The notes beneath the pieces are model-generated. The model did no database searches. It was not told the origin of the DNA and worked only from the letters and a program-made list of their open reading frames with translations. A program made the translations under genes and the position numbers. Shown piece by piece: positions 40,987 to 51,217 of a stretch of DNA of 64,000 bases; the first letter of the stretch is position 1; every line of letters begins with the position of its first letter. The DNA lies in contig WMBV01000025.1 of assembly GCA_017745595.1 (NCBI GenBank), positions 1 through 64,000 on the forward strand. Reading direction: 5' to 3'. This DNA is from Bordetella petrii. GTDB lineage: Bacteria; Pseudomonadota; Gammaproteobacteria; Burkholderiales; Burkholderiaceae_B.

Positions 40987-42645
40987 TCACGCCGCCAGCG
41001 GCCGGAAGTTGCGGAAATCCCAGCCGCGTCCCGGGGCCGCGTCGATCAGGGCGCGGGTGTAGTCGTGGGCGGGCCGGGTCAGCACGACCTCGGCCGGGCC
41101 GGTTTCGACCACCACGCCGCGTTGCATGACCATGATGGTGTCGCAGATTTGGGCGGCCACGCGCAGGTCATGCGTGATGAACAGCACCCCCACGCCGGTG
41201 CGCTGGCGGATCTGTTCCAGCAGTTCGAGCACCTGGGCCTGCACCGAGACGTCGAGCGCCGAGACGGCTTCGTCGGCCACCAGTACTTCGGGTTCCATGA
41301 CCAGGGCGCGCGCAATGCAGATGCGCTGGCGCTGTCCGCCCGAGAACTGGTGCGGATAGCGCTGCATGACTTCGGCGCCCATGCCGACCACCCGCAGGGT
41401 TTCAATGGCCCGGGCCACCGCGCGTTCGCGTGATTGGCCGAAGTTGAGCAGGCCTTCGATGATGGACTCGCCCACCTTGCGACGCGGATTGAGCGAACGG
41501 TAAGGGTCCTGGAAGACGATCTGGACGCGGCGGCGCACCGGCCGCAGCGCCGCGCCCGACAGGGTGGCGATGTCGTCGCCGCCGATCAGCATGGTGCCGG
41601 CCGAGGGTTCGATGAGGCGCAGGATGCAGCGCGCCACCGTGGATTTCCCGGACCCGGATTCGCCCACGATGCCCAGGATCTCGCCCTTGCGCAGCACCAG
41701 GTTGACGTCGTTGGCGGCCAGTACCGAGCGGGCGCCGCCGCCCCAGAACGGCCGCTTGTCGGTATAGGTGCGCCCCAGCCCGCTGACGCGCAGTACCGCG
41801 TCGCCGGCAGGGGCGTCGCGCCGCAGCGGCACCAGGCTGGGCACCGAGGACACCAGGCGGCGCGTATAGCTTTGCTGGGGGCGCGCCAGGATGTCGTCGC
41901 GCGTGCCGCTTTCGATCAGGTCGCCGCGGTTCATGACGACGATGCGATCGGCGATCTCGGCCACCACGCCGAAGTCGTGGGTGATGAACAGCACGGCGGT
42001 GCGGTGCCTGACCTGCAGTTCCTTGATCAGCGCCAGAATCTGCTTTTGCGTGGTGACGTCCAGCGCGGTGGTGGGTTCGTCGGCGATCAGCAGGCGCGGT
42101 TCCAGGATGAGCGCCATGGCTATGACGATGCGCTGGCGCTGCCCGCCCGAAAGCTGGTGCGGGTAGGAATCGTAGATGCGTTCGACGTCGGGCAGGTGCA
42201 CCGAGCGGAACATGTCGAGCACCTTGGCGCGCCGCTGCGCGCGCGGCATGCGGCGGTGCAGCCGCAGGACCTCGTCGACCTGGCGGCCGACGCTATGCAC
42301 CGGGTTGAGCGCCGTCATGGGTTCCTGGAACACCATGGCCATGCGGGTGGCGCGCAGTTCGCGCAGGCGGCGCGGCGTGGCGCTGATGACGTCTTCGCCT
42401 TCGACGCGCACCGCGCCGCTGGGCAGCAGCACGCCCGGCGGCAGCAGCCCCATGACCGCCAGCGAACTCACCGATTTGCCGGAGCCTGATTCGCCCACCA
42501 CGCAGACGGTTTCGCCGGCATGGACGTCGAGGCTGAGATTGCGCACCACCCGGTTGCCGGCGCCGGCCACTTCGACCGACAGATTGCGGATGGCCAGCAC
42601 GGCATCGGTGGTGTCGCCAGCGGGGGGATGGGGAGAATAGGCCAT
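40987..42645 (-). CDS. Dipeptide/oligopeptide ABC transporter, fused double ATPase
   Basis: 552 aa, both ATPase domains of a Dpp/Opp-type importer in one chain. The first half has Walker A GESGSGKSV near residue 54 and signature LSGGQRQRI; the second has GESGSGKST and FSGGQRQRI with VLVADEAVSALD. Each half carries the oligopeptide-transporter C-terminal region. It would power the permeases at 42701-44544. Confidence 0.94.
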   Translation of the reverse strand: MAYSPHPPAGDTTDAVLAIRNLSVEVAGAGNRVVRNLSLDVHAGETVCVVGESGSGKSVSSLAVMGLLPPGVLLPSGAVRVEGEDVISATPRRLRELRATRMAMVFQEPMTALNPVHSVGRQVDEVLRLHRRMPRAQRRAKVLDMFRSVHLPDVERIYDSYPHQLSGGQRQRIVIAMALILEPRLLIADEPTTALDVTTQKQILALIKELQVRHRTAVLFITHDFGVVAEIADRIVVMNRGDLIESGTRDDILARPQQSYTRRLVSSVPSLVPLRRDAPAGDAVLRVSGLGRTYTDKRPFWGGGARSVLAANDVNLVLRKGEILGIVGESGSGKSTVARCILRLIEPSAGTMLIGGDDIATLSGAALRPVRRRVQIVFQDPYRSLNPRRKVGESIIEGLLNFGQSRERAVARAIETLRVVGMGAEVMQRYPHQFSGGQRQRICIARALVMEPEVLVADEAVSALDVSVQAQVLELLEQIRQRTGVGVLFITHDLRVAAQICDTIMVMQRGVVVETGPAEVVLTRPAHDYTRALIDAAPGRGWDFRNFRPLAA

Positions 42646-42700
42646 GGTGTCAGTTGTTCACCGTGCGTGGCGCGGTCTGCTTCGGGGGTGGGATTTCATT

Positions 42701-43600
42701 TCAGATCCTGCGCACCATCTTGGGATCGAGCGCATCGCGCAGCGCATCGCCCAGGATATTGACGCTGAGCACGGTCAGCGACAGGAACAGGCCCGGAAAC
42801 AGGATCAGGCCCGGCAGCATGCGGAAATACATGCGGCCTTCGGACATGATGTTGCCCCAGGAAGGGATTTCGGGCGGGATGCCCGCGCCCAGGAAACTGA
42901 GGATGGCTTCGGTCAGCATGGCGGACGCGAAGACATACGTGCCCTGGACGGTCAGGGGCGCGATGGTGCTGGGCACCATGTGGCGCCACAGCAGCAGCGG
43001 CAGCGGCGTGCCCAGCGCCAGGGCGGCTTCGACGTAGGGCTCGCCGCGCACGCTGAGGATCTGGCCGCGCACCAGCCGCACCACGCGCGGGATCTCGGGA
43101 ATGGTGATCGCCACCAGCACGGTGGTCAGGCTGGCGCCCGTGACCGACACCAGCGCGATGGCCAGCAGAATGCCGGGGATCGCCATGATGGCGTCCATGA
43201 CGCGCATGACCGGGCCGTCGAGCGAGCGGAACCAGCCCGCTACCAGGCCGATGAGCAGGCCCGCCGCCACGCTGATCGCGGCCGCGCCCAGGCCGGCGAT
43301 GAGCGATACGCGCGCGCCGTAGACCACCCGCGACCAGACGTCGCGCCCGAAGGCGTCGGTGCCCAGCAGGTAGCCGCCGAACGGAGGCTTCAGGCGGTTG
43401 CCGGGATCGAGCGCGGTGGGGTTGACCGTGCCCAGCCACGGCGCCAGCAGCGCGGCCGCCACGATCAGCAGCAGTACCACCAGCGCGATCAGTACCGGCC
43501 AGCTTTTCAGGGCGAGGCGCACGCGGTGCCAGGCGGTGGCGCGCGGATCGGCGTGGGGCGCGTCGGCGGCTGGGGCGATGGCGTCGGTTTGCGGGGCCAT
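42701..43600 (-). CDS. Dipeptide/oligopeptide ABC transporter permease (DppC-like)
   Basis: 299 aa with six helices: a long first periplasmic loop (YLLGTDAFGRDVWSRVVYGAR) and the EAA-type coupling loop (YVEAALALG). It pairs with the DppB-like permease, whose stop is 2 nt before this start. The ATG at 43600 was chosen at MAPQTDAIAP. Confidence 0.93.
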   Translation of the reverse strand: MAPQTDAIAPAADAPHADPRATAWHRVRLALKSWPVLIALVVLLLIVAAALLAPWLGTVNPTALDPGNRLKPPFGGYLLGTDAFGRDVWSRVVYGARVSLIAGLGAAAISVAAGLLIGLVAGWFRSLDGPVMRVMDAIMAIPGILLAIALVSVTGASLTTVLVAITIPEIPRVVRLVRGQILSVRGEPYVEAALALGTPLPLLLWRHMVPSTIAPLTVQGTYVFASAMLTEAILSFLGAGIPPEIPSWGNIMSEGRMYFRMLPGLILFPGLFLSLTVLSVNILGDALRDALDPKMVRRI

Positions 43601-43602
43601 GG

Positions 43603-44544
43603 TCAGTACCTGATGCGCGGGTCGAACAGCGTGTAGGCGCAATCGACAAGCAGATTGATGAACACGTAGACGAACGCGAAGAACAGCGTCAGCCCCTGGA
43701 TGACGGGGTAGTCGCGCGCCAGCACGGCCTCGACAACCAGCCGCCCCAGGCCGGGGATGTTGAAGACGGACTCGGTGACCACCACGCCGCTGATCAGCAG
43801 GGCGATGCCCACGCCCACCACGGTGGCGATGGGCACGGCGGCATTGCGCAGCGCATGTCCGAGCAGCACGCCGGTTTCGCCCAGGCCCTTGGCGCGCGCG
43901 GTGCGGATGAAATCTTCGCCCATGACTTCGATCACGCTGGTGCGGGTGATGCGGGCGATGAGCGCCACATAGATGGTGGACAGTGCCAGCGACGGCAGGA
44001 TGAGGCGGTGCAGGAACGGCCAGAAGCCGCCCGACAGCGGCGTGTAGCCCTGCACCTTGAACCAGTCGAGTTCGATGGCGAAGGCCCAGATCAGCAGATA
44101 GCCGGTGACGAAGACCGGCACCGAGAACCCCAGCACCGAGAAGCCCATGACCATGCGGTCGAGCAGCCGCCCCTGGCGCCAGGCCGCCAGGATGCCCAGC
44201 GGAATGGCCACGGCCAGGGTGAACACCAGCGTCAGCAGCGCCAGGCTGAGCGAGGGCTCGAGCCGCTGGCCGATGAGCTGGCGCACCGGCACGCCCGACA
44301 TCAGCGATGTGCCGATGTCGCCCTGCACCAGCCGGCCGGCCCACAGGAAGAACTGCTTGATGACTGGCTGGTCCAGGCCCATGACCTGGCGGATCTGGGC
44401 GATGCGCTCGGGCGTGGCGCCATCGCCGGCCATGATGACGGCCGGGTCGCCCGGGCTGAGGCGCAGGATGGCGAACACGACCACGGCCACCAGGATCAGG
44501 ACGGGAATGGTGGCCAGCAGGCGGCGCAGGATGAAAGCCAGCAT
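43603..44544 (-). CDS. Dipeptide/oligopeptide ABC transporter permease (DppB-like)
   Basis: 313 aa: the typical start FILRRLLATIPVLILV, the loop RLSPGDPA, the EAA loop (DFIRTARAKGLGE) and the family C-terminus (LLVDCAYTLFDPRIRY). It is the first permease of the transporter, 17 nt behind the solute-binding protein gene. Confidence 0.94.
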   Translation of the reverse strand: MLAFILRRLLATIPVLILVAVVVFAILRLSPGDPAVIMAGDGATPERIAQIRQVMGLDQPVIKQFFLWAGRLVQGDIGTSLMSGVPVRQLIGQRLEPSLSLALLTLVFTLAVAIPLGILAAWRQGRLLDRMVMGFSVLGFSVPVFVTGYLLIWAFAIELDWFKVQGYTPLSGGFWPFLHRLILPSLALSTIYVALIARITRTSVIEVMGEDFIRTARAKGLGETGVLLGHALRNAAVPIATVVGVGIALLISGVVVTESVFNIPGLGRLVVEAVLARDYPVIQGLTLFFAFVYVFINLLVDCAYTLFDPRIRY

Positions 44545-44561
44545 GTGCGGGAGCTTCCGGG

Positions 44562-46127
44562 CTACGGCGCTTTCTTGACGTTCCAGAACGCCATGATGGG
44601 GGCGTGCACCAGGCCGCTGAGCTTGACCGAGTAGGCCGTGGGCACGGACATCTGCCCCAGCGGCACGTACAGGCCTTCATCGATGCCGATGCGCTGGACT
44701 TCGTCGGCGATTTTCTTCTGTTCGGCCGGGTCGGAGGTCAGGGCGAACTTGGTGCGCAGCGCTTCGATCTCGGGGAAGTCGGGCCAGCCGAACCAGGCCT
44801 TGTCGCCGTTGGCCGAGGCGGGCGCCGAACGGACCGGATCCATGATGTCGGTGGCGTACCAGTTGGTGTTGTGGACGTTCCAGCCGCCGGCATCGGGCGC
44901 GGCTTTCGAGGCGCGGCGGGTGGCGACGGTCTGCCAGTCCATGGCGACCAGGTTGACGTTGAAGCCGGCCTTGCGCAGCGCCTGCGCCATGACCACGGGC
45001 TGCGGGCTGAGCGTGCCGACGTCGGTGGCGTGCATGACCAGGATGGGCGTGTTGTCGTAGCCGGCTTCTTTCAGCAGGGCCTTGGCTTTTTCGATGTTGG
45101 ACGGCACCACGATGTCTTTGCCGATATCGCTTTCGAAGGGCGTGCCGCAGCCCCACAGCGAAGCGCAGGTCTGGTAGTACTTGGGATTGCCTACCAGCGC
45201 CTTCATGACGTCTTCCTGGCCGATGGCGTACATGGCGGCCTGGCGGATTTTCTTGTTGTCGAAGGGCGGGTACTTGAAGTTGAAGCGGTACATCGTGAAG
45301 TAGCCGACCGGGCTGAGCGATTCGACCTTGAAGTCGGAATTGCCGTCGAGCATGGGCAGCAGGTCGTACGGGAACTGCTCGACGTAATCGATTTCGCCGC
45401 CCAGCAGCGCATTGGCGGTGGTGAGGGCGTCGGGCATGACGTTCCAGACGACCTTGTCGACGTTGACCACCTTGCCGCCGGCCAGGCCGCTGGCGGGTTC
45501 TTTGCGCGGTACGTAGTCGGTGTTCTTCACGTATACCGTGGTGACGCCGGGCTTGAACTCGGCCACCTTGAAGGGGCCCGAGCCGGTCATGTCGGTGATG
45601 GGCGTGCCGACCGGGATTTCGGCGATGCGCTTGGGCATCATGAACGCGGCCGTGCCGGTGGGCTTGGACAGGGCGCGCAGCGCCAGGTCGGTGGGCTCGG
45701 TCATGACGATGCGGAAGGTGTTGTCGTCGACCACGTCGATGCTGGACACGAACTTCAGCAGGGTGCGCCCCATGCCGTCGCCGGCCGCCCAGCGCTTGAT
45801 CGACGCGACACAGTCTTCGGCCTTGACCGGCTTGCCGTCGTGCCACTTGAGGCCCGGGCGCAGCGTCATGGTGTACGTCTTGCCGTCGGCCGAGACATCC
45901 CATTTGTCGAGCATCTGCGGCTGGATCTTGTTGTTGGCGTCGGTGGCCAGCAGGGTGTCGTAGATCATGTAGCCATGCCAGGTGGTGATGTACGCGGTGG
46001 TGGCATGGGGATCGGTGAGGCGCAGCGGCGAATGCATGACCGCCCGGATGACGGTTTCTGCGTGGACGCCGCCCGCTGCCATGAGCGCTGCACCGGCCAG
46101 GACGGCCGCACGAACAAGCTTCAACAT
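44562..46127 (-). CDS. Periplasmic solute-binding protein, family 5
   Basis: 521 aa with a Sec signal peptide (about 1-23, ending VHA) and the SBP_bac_5 fold. Recognisable parts: YDTLLATDANNKIQPQMLDKWDVSADGKTYTMTLRPGLKWHDG (seen in separate blocks) and FKPGVTTVYVKN. Family members bind peptides, nickel, opines or other small ligands; sequence alone does not fix the ligand. The neighbouring M81 peptidases suggest a peptide-like one. Confidence 0.92.
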   Translation of the reverse strand: MLKLVRAAVLAGAALMAAGGVHAETVIRAVMHSPLRLTDPHATTAYITTWHGYMIYDTLLATDANNKIQPQMLDKWDVSADGKTYTMTLRPGLKWHDGKPVKAEDCVASIKRWAAGDGMGRTLLKFVSSIDVVDDNTFRIVMTEPTDLALRALSKPTGTAAFMMPKRIAEIPVGTPITDMTGSGPFKVAEFKPGVTTVYVKNTDYVPRKEPASGLAGGKVVNVDKVVWNVMPDALTTANALLGGEIDYVEQFPYDLLPMLDGNSDFKVESLSPVGYFTMYRFNFKYPPFDNKKIRQAAMYAIGQEDVMKALVGNPKYYQTCASLWGCGTPFESDIGKDIVVPSNIEKAKALLKEAGYDNTPILVMHATDVGTLSPQPVVMAQALRKAGFNVNLVAMDWQTVATRRASKAAPDAGGWNVHNTNWYATDIMDPVRSAPASANGDKAWFGWPDFPEIEALRTKFALTSDPAEQKKIADEVQRIGIDEGLYVPLGQMSVPTAYSVKLSGLVHAPIMAFWNVKKAP

Positions 46128-46207
46128 GGGAATTCCCCTTTCAGTCGTTGGGACGGCGGTGATGCCGCCGTGTCATTCGGCACGCCGCCCGCCGCGGCGC
46201 GCCGGGG

Positions 46208-47719
46208 TCAGGCAACAGCCGAGCGGGCGGAAAAAGCCGGGCCGCAAGGCGCCATTCTGATGCCGCGGCGCAGCCGTGTCCATGGTTGCCGCGCGGCATC
46301 CATCAGCATCGAGCCCGGCGCGGCGCAGACCACGATGGCATGGGCGATGTCGGTGAAGTCGGCCCGGAAATGCGCCGAGCTCTTCAGCACCAGGATAGCC
46401 TGGCGCGTGGGCTCGATGCCGGCGAAGCGGAACATTTCCTGGTCGGCCATCTGCACTTTGTTCGAGGCCACCACGATGCGCACGCCGTCGAGCCGCAAAC
46501 AGGCGCTGGGGCCGAGATCCATGTGAAAGCCGCGGTAGAACGCCCCATGCGTATCGAAGCGGCCGTCGGAGATTTTTTCGACCAGGTAGTCGGCCTCGAG
46601 CGGGGTGTCGTCGGGAATACCCGAATGTCCGCCCAGGGCGATCTTGACGGTATTGCCGGCGCCCGCGCGGTGGGCGGCCAGCGCGGCCGCCGGATCGACG
46701 ATCAGCCCGATGGCCGTGTCGGCGGCGCGGTGTTGCAGCAGCGCGCGCAGGATGCCGGTGGTGTCGGAACTGCCCCCGGCGCCGGGGTTGTCTTGCACGT
46801 CGGCGATGATGACCGGCTTGGCGGCGTCGCGCGCCATGGCCAGGGCGGCCTGCACGGCCTCGTCGGGCGCCAGGATCTGGCCGCCGAAATCGGCCTCGGC
46901 ATTGAGTACGGCGCGCGCCATGGCGTCGGCGGCGGCGTCGGCGTCGGCCTGGGTATCGCTGTATGCCCAGACCGTGGGCGCGCACTCGGGGAAGTCGGCC
47001 GCCGGGAAGCCCGTGGCGAACGACAGGCTGACGGCGGTGTCGCGCGATTCGAGGTCTTCGAGCAGCTTGTACAGGCTGCGCGCGGGCTCGATGTCGGTGG
47101 ACTGCCAGCACAGCGAGATCAGGTAGGGAATGCTGCGCAGCGCGACGTAGGGGCGCGGCATGCCGTGCAGCCGGCGGTCGAGCAACTGCGCGGCGCGCCG
47201 GCCGGTATCGGCCATGTCGATGTGCGGATAGGTGCGATAGCAGACCAGGCCGTCGGCATGCGCGATCATGGCGCGCGTGACATTGGCATGCAGGTCGAGG
47301 CTGGCCACGATGGGCAGGGCGGGGCCCACCAGCGCGCGCACCCGGCGCAGCAGTTCGCCTTCGCCGTCGTCGAGGTGTTCGGCCACCATGGCGCCGTGCA
47401 GGTCGAGGTAGACGGCATCGAGCGGCATGGCCTGACGCAGGCCGTCGAGGATCATGTCGCTGATGCGTTCGTACGCGTCGCGCGTGACCGGGCCGGAGGG
47501 GCTGGCCGCCGTCCAGGTGGTGGGCACCAGGGTGTGTTCGCGCATGGCCTCGATGAAGCCGGCGATGGGGATGTTGGCGCCCGCCACCGCGTCGAACATG
47601 GCCGCGCCCGACACCAGCCTGGGCCAGCCGCCGCCCTTGTCGGCGAATTCTTCCCAGGTGGCGCGCGAGGGCGCGAAGGTATTGGTTTCGTGCTGGAACC
47701 CGCCTATTCCGATGCGCAT
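46208..47719 (-). CDS. M81 family metallopeptidase (MlrC-like), copy 2
   Basis: 503 aa with the same family motifs as copy 1: FQHETNTFAPS near residue 8, DLHGAMVAEH, DLHANVTRAM and YRTYPHID. It is first in the run peptidase - binding protein - permeases - ATPase - peptidase. The two copies are clearly diverged, so they may act on different bonds or ligands. The last 30 residues are basic and not shared with copy 1. Confidence 0.88.
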   Translation of the reverse strand: MRIGIGGFQHETNTFAPSRATWEEFADKGGGWPRLVSGAAMFDAVAGANIPIAGFIEAMREHTLVPTTWTAASPSGPVTRDAYERISDMILDGLRQAMPLDAVYLDLHGAMVAEHLDDGEGELLRRVRALVGPALPIVASLDLHANVTRAMIAHADGLVCYRTYPHIDMADTGRRAAQLLDRRLHGMPRPYVALRSIPYLISLCWQSTDIEPARSLYKLLEDLESRDTAVSLSFATGFPAADFPECAPTVWAYSDTQADADAAADAMARAVLNAEADFGGQILAPDEAVQAALAMARDAAKPVIIADVQDNPGAGGSSDTTGILRALLQHRAADTAIGLIVDPAAALAAHRAGAGNTVKIALGGHSGIPDDTPLEADYLVEKISDGRFDTHGAFYRGFHMDLGPSACLRLDGVRIVVASNKVQMADQEMFRFAGIEPTRQAILVLKSSAHFRADFTDIAHAIVVCAAPGSMLMDAARQPWTRLRRGIRMAPCGPAFSARSAVA

Positions 47720-47754
47720 CGGAGTGATCCTCTAGGAGCTTGCGTTCGCGTGGA

Positions 47755-47777
47755 AGAATCCCGGATAGAAGGATTCT
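47755..47777. promoter_or_regulatory. Palindrome upstream of the M81/ABC run, possible operator
   Basis: AGAATCC (47755-47761) and GGATTCT (47771-47777) with a 9-nt spacer, 36 nt upstream of the M81 copy 2 start. It could bind a regulator or form a small leader hairpin. Confidence 0.35.
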
Positions 47778-47835
47778 GCTGAAGAAATGCGCGTACGGCA
47801 ATAAGGCTATGCCCGGATCGGGGGGGGTGTTGTGC

Positions 47836-48180
47836 TACTGGCGTCGCGGGGGTGTGGGCGTGACCGCCTTGGCTTCACGGTGCCGTCCGGGCGCCCCGCG
47901 CGCCCGGGATCGCCATTCAGGCATCGTCGTTCGAGCGACCTCGGCCAGGTGTCAGGCTCCCGCAGGGTGCCTGACACCGTTGTGGGGAGACCGTCTTGCC
48001 AATTCGGTGTCTGACACCCTTCGGGAGTCAGACACCTGGCGCGCGTCAGACGCTTGACGATCTGACGCATGCGATTTCACGAATGGTCTGCGGCGCCTCG
48101 GGTCCGTGCCCGGGCGCGCGGGGCGCCCGGACGGCACCGTGAAGCCAAGCCGGCCTCGCCGCCCCGCCGCGACGCCAATA
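47836..48180. repeat. 345-bp inverted-repeat element carrying a REP pair
   Basis: Arms of about 73 bp. The inner 41 bp are identical in inverted orientation (47868-47908 and 48109-48149), and the outer 14 bp match at 13 positions (47836-47849 and 48167-48180). The roughly 17-nt stretch between them has diverged. Inside the arms lie two palindromic repeat units. No coding region or target-site duplication is clear. It fills most of the gap between the M81 and dehydrogenase genes. Confidence 0.8.
47948..48036. repeat. REP-like palindrome pair, copy 5
   Basis: Units at 47948-47978 (GGTGTCAGGC type) and 48006-48036 (GGTGTCTGAC type), inside the 345-bp inverted-repeat element. Confidence 0.88.
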
Positions 48181-48211
48181 GAACGAATCTATGCCACCCC
48201 GACAACAGCTT

Positions 48212-49699
48212 TCACTTCGCCACGGGCATGGTGAACTCCGCCCCTTTGGCAATGCTGTCGGGCCAGCGCTGCATGACGCTTTTATAGCGCGTGTAGAACC
48301 GCACGCCTTCTTCGCCGTAGGCGTGGTGGTCGCCGAACAGCGAGCGTTTCCAGCCGCCGAACGAGTGCCAGGCCATGGGCACGGGAATGGGCACGTTGAT
48401 GCCCACCATGCCGACCTTGATCTGGCGCGCGAAGGCCCGGGCGACGCCGCCATCGGACGTGAAGCAGGCCACGCCGTTGCCGAATTCGTGCGCGTTGATC
48501 AGTTCGACGGCGGCCGCGAAGTCGGGCACCCTCACCACGCACAGTACCGGCCCGAAAATTTCCTCGCGGTAGATGTTCATTTGCGGCGTGACCTGGTCGA
48601 ACAACGTGCCGCCCAGGAAAAAGCCCTGGCCCGGCACGGCCTGGTCGCGGCCGTCGACCACCAGCCGCGCGCCGGCGGCAGCACCGTCTTCGATGTAGCC
48701 GATGACTTTGTTGCGGTGCTGGGCGGTGACCAGCGGGCCCATCTCGGCATCGGATTCCATGCCGTTCTTGATGACCAGCGCGCGCACGCGGGGTTCGAGC
48801 CGCTCGATCAGTTTGTCGGCCACGTCGCCCACCGCGACGGCCACCGAGATCGCCATGCAGCGTTCGCCGGCCGACCCATAGGCCGCGCCGATCAGTGCGT
48901 CGGTGACCTGGTCGAGATTGGCGTCGGGCATGACCACCATGTGGTTCTTGGCCCCGCCCAGCGCCTGCACGCGCTTGCCGCGGCGCGTGCCTTCGGCGTA
49001 GATGTATTCGGCGATGGGCGTCGAGCCCACGAACGACAGCGCTTCGACGTCGGGGTGCGCGATCAGGGCGTCCACCGATTGCTTGTCGCCGTGCACCACG
49101 TTGAACACGCCGTCGGGCAGGCCGGCTTCTTTCAGCAACTCGGCCAGCCGCAGCGAGACCGACGGGTCGCGTTCGGAAGGCTTGAGCACGAAGGTGTTGC
49201 CGCAGGCCAATGCCACCGGGAACATCCAGCACGGCACCATCATGGGAAAGTTGAACGGCGTGATGCCGGCCACCACGCCCAGCGGCTGGCGCATGCTCCA
49301 GTTGTCGATGCCGCCGCCGATCTGGTCGGTGTACTGGCCCTTGAGCAGCTGCGGCGCCGCGCAGGCGAATTCCACGACTTCGATGCCGCGCGCGACTTCG
49401 CCCTTGGCGTCGGAAAACACCTTGCCGTGCTCGGCGGTGGTCAGCGCGGCCAGCTCGTCCTGGTGCCGGTCGAGCAGCGCCTTGAAGTTGAACAGGATAC
49501 GCGCGCGCTTGAGCGCGGGCATTTCGGACCACGCCGGGAAAGCCGCGCGGGCGGCCGCGACGGCGGCGTCGACGTCATCGGCCGAGGCCAGCGGAATCGA
49601 ACTGGCGACTTCGCCGGTGGCGGGGTTGTAGCCCTCGGTGTAGCGGCCGCTGCGGCCGTCGCGGGCTTGGCCGCCGATAAAGTGAGCGAGCTTCTTCAT
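48212..49699 (-). CDS. mmsA: CoA-acylating methylmalonate/malonate-semialdehyde dehydrogenase
   Basis: 495-aa aldehyde dehydrogenase of the MmsA type, forming propanoyl- or acetyl-CoA. The catalytic cysteine is in GERCMAIS (about 285), and family blocks [17 protein letters not shown] and KSLFGD-like [12 protein letters not shown] are present. The gene lies 5 nt behind the omega-aminotransferase, which would supply malonate semialdehyde from beta-alanine. The ATG at 49699 starts [10 protein letters not shown]. Confidence 0.93.
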   Translation of the reverse strand: MKKLAHFIGGQARDGRSGRYTEGYNPATGEVASSIPLASADDVDAAVAAARAAFPAWSEMPALKRARILFNFKALLDRHQDELAALTTAEHGKVFSDAKGEVARGIEVVEFACAAPQLLKGQYTDQIGGGIDNWSMRQPLGVVAGITPFNFPMMVPCWMFPVALACGNTFVLKPSERDPSVSLRLAELLKEAGLPDGVFNVVHGDKQSVDALIAHPDVEALSFVGSTPIAEYIYAEGTRRGKRVQALGGAKNHMVVMPDANLDQVTDALIGAAYGSAGERCMAISVAVAVGDVADKLIERLEPRVRALVIKNGMESDAEMGPLVTAQHRNKVIGYIEDGAAAGARLVVDGRDQAVPGQGFFLGGTLFDQVTPQMNIYREEIFGPVLCVVRVPDFAAAVELINAHEFGNGVACFTSDGGVARAFARQIKVGMVGINVPIPVPMAWHSFGGWKRSLFGDHHAYGEEGVRFYTRYKSVMQRWPDSIAKGAEFTMPVAK

Positions 49700-49704
49700 G
49701 GGAT

Positions 49705-51030
49705 TCAGGCGATTTCCTTCAGTACCTTGCCGATCGACTGGAACATCTCGGCGATTTGCGATTCTTCGATGATGAGAGGCGGCGAGACCGCCAGCGTGTC
49801 GCCCGTGTAGCGCACCATCAGGCCGTTGTCGAAGCATTTCTGGAAGGCCTCGGCGGCGCGCGCGCCGGGGGCGCCTTCACGCGGGGCCAGTTCGATGCCG
49901 GCCACCAGGCCGATGTTGCGCACGTCGATGACGTTGGGCGCGTCTCGCAGCGCGTGGGCCGCGGCCTCGAAGGCCGGCGTCAGCGCGCGCGCGCGGGCAA
50001 AGAGCTGGTCGCGCCGGTAGAGCTCGAGCGTGGCCAGGATGGCGGCCGCGGCCAGCGGGTGCGCCGAATACGTGTAGCCATGGAAAAACTCGATGCCGCC
50101 CTGGCCGCCATTGACGATGGCATCGTGGACGTCGCGCTTGACCGCCACCGCGCCGGCGGGCACGGCCGCGTTGCTGATGCCCTTGGCCATGGTGATGAGG
50201 TCGGGCGTGACGCCGAAGAATTCGCTGGCCGTGGCGGCGCCCAGCCGGCCGTAGCCGGTGATGACTTCGTCGAAGATCAGCAGGATGCCGTACTTGGCCG
50301 TGATGTCGCGCAGGCGTTCAAGATAGCCTTGCGGCGGCACCAGCACGCCGGTGGAACCCGCCATGGGCTCGACAATGACGGCCGCGATGGTGGACGGGTC
50401 GTGCAGCGCCACGATGCGTTCCAGGTCGTCGGCCAGGTGCGCGCCCCAGGCCGGCTGGCCCTTCGAGAACGCATTGTGTTCCAGGCTGTGGGTATGGGGC
50501 AGGTGGTCGATGGCCGGCAGCAGCGCGCCCGAGAAGGTTTTGCGGTTGGGCGAAATGCCGCCCACCGAGATGCCGCCGAAGCCCACGCCGTGGTAGCCGC
50601 GTTCGCGGCCGATCAGGCGGGTGCGCTGCGCGTCGCCGCGGGCGCGGTGATAGGCCAGGGCGATTTTCAGCGCCGTGTCGACCGATTCGGAGCCCGAGTT
50701 GGTGAAGAAGATGCGGTCCATGCCCTGCGGCATCAGGCCGGCGACGGCCGACGCGGCCTCGAAGGCCAGGGGGTGGCCCAGCTGGAAGCCCGGGGCGTAG
50801 TCCAGCGAGCCGGCCTGGCTGGCGATGGCCTGCACGATTTCGTCGCGGCAATGGCCGGCGTTGACGCACCACAGGCCCGAGGTGCCGTCGAGGATCTGGC
50901 GGCCGTCGACCGACGTGTAATACATGCCTTTGGCGCCGGCCAGCATGCGGGGCTGGGCCTTGAATTGCCGGTTGGCGGTAAATGGCATCCACAGATGGGA
51001 CAGGTCGGGCAGGCCGGTGGGGGCGTTCAT
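49705..51030 (-). CDS. Omega-amino acid:pyruvate-type aminotransferase (class III)
   Basis: 441 aa, PLP fold type I. The Schiff-base lysine lies in [14 protein letters not shown] (about 287), and the family start [15 protein letters not shown] is typical of beta-alanine/omega-amino acid:pyruvate transaminases. With mmsA it would convert beta-alanine or a similar amino acid to acetyl-CoA. The ATG at 51030 was chosen; the longer frame upstream crosses the promoter region. Confidence 0.9.
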   Translation of the reverse strand: MNAPTGLPDLSHLWMPFTANRQFKAQPRMLAGAKGMYYTSVDGRQILDGTSGLWCVNAGHCRDEIVQAIASQAGSLDYAPGFQLGHPLAFEAASAVAGLMPQGMDRIFFTNSGSESVDTALKIALAYHRARGDAQRTRLIGRERGYHGVGFGGISVGGISPNRKTFSGALLPAIDHLPHTHSLEHNAFSKGQPAWGAHLADDLERIVALHDPSTIAAVIVEPMAGSTGVLVPPQGYLERLRDITAKYGILLIFDEVITGYGRLGAATASEFFGVTPDLITMAKGISNAAVPAGAVAVKRDVHDAIVNGGQGGIEFFHGYTYSAHPLAAAAILATLELYRRDQLFARARALTPAFEAAAHALRDAPNVIDVRNIGLVAGIELAPREGAPGARAAEAFQKCFDNGLMVRYTGDTLAVSPPLIIEESQIAEMFQSIGKVLKEIA

Positions 51031-51139
51031 GGTAGGGCTCCAGGAAGGACCTGCGTGGCTGGCCGCGGCCTGTACGGCCCGGGCGCGGCGCTGGCGGCAG
51101 GATTGCACCCATTCTGACCGCGCGGCGCGGGGTTGAAAA

Positions 51140-51198
51140 TATACAATCCCATGTAAAGCCCGATAACTGTATAGGCAATATCAAGTCAACTGTATTGG
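51140..51198. promoter_or_regulatory. Divergent operator region between aminotransferase and MocR-type regulator
   Basis: Direct repeats AACTGTATAGG (51165-51175) and AACTGTATTGG (51188-51198) are 23 bp apart, and TATACAAT (51140-51147) is an inverted partial copy. MocR-type regulators commonly bind direct repeats in such divergent regions. The area is AT-rich compared with its surroundings. Confidence 0.55.
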
Positions 51199-51217
51199 TA
51201 TTGGCCTCCCACCCACG

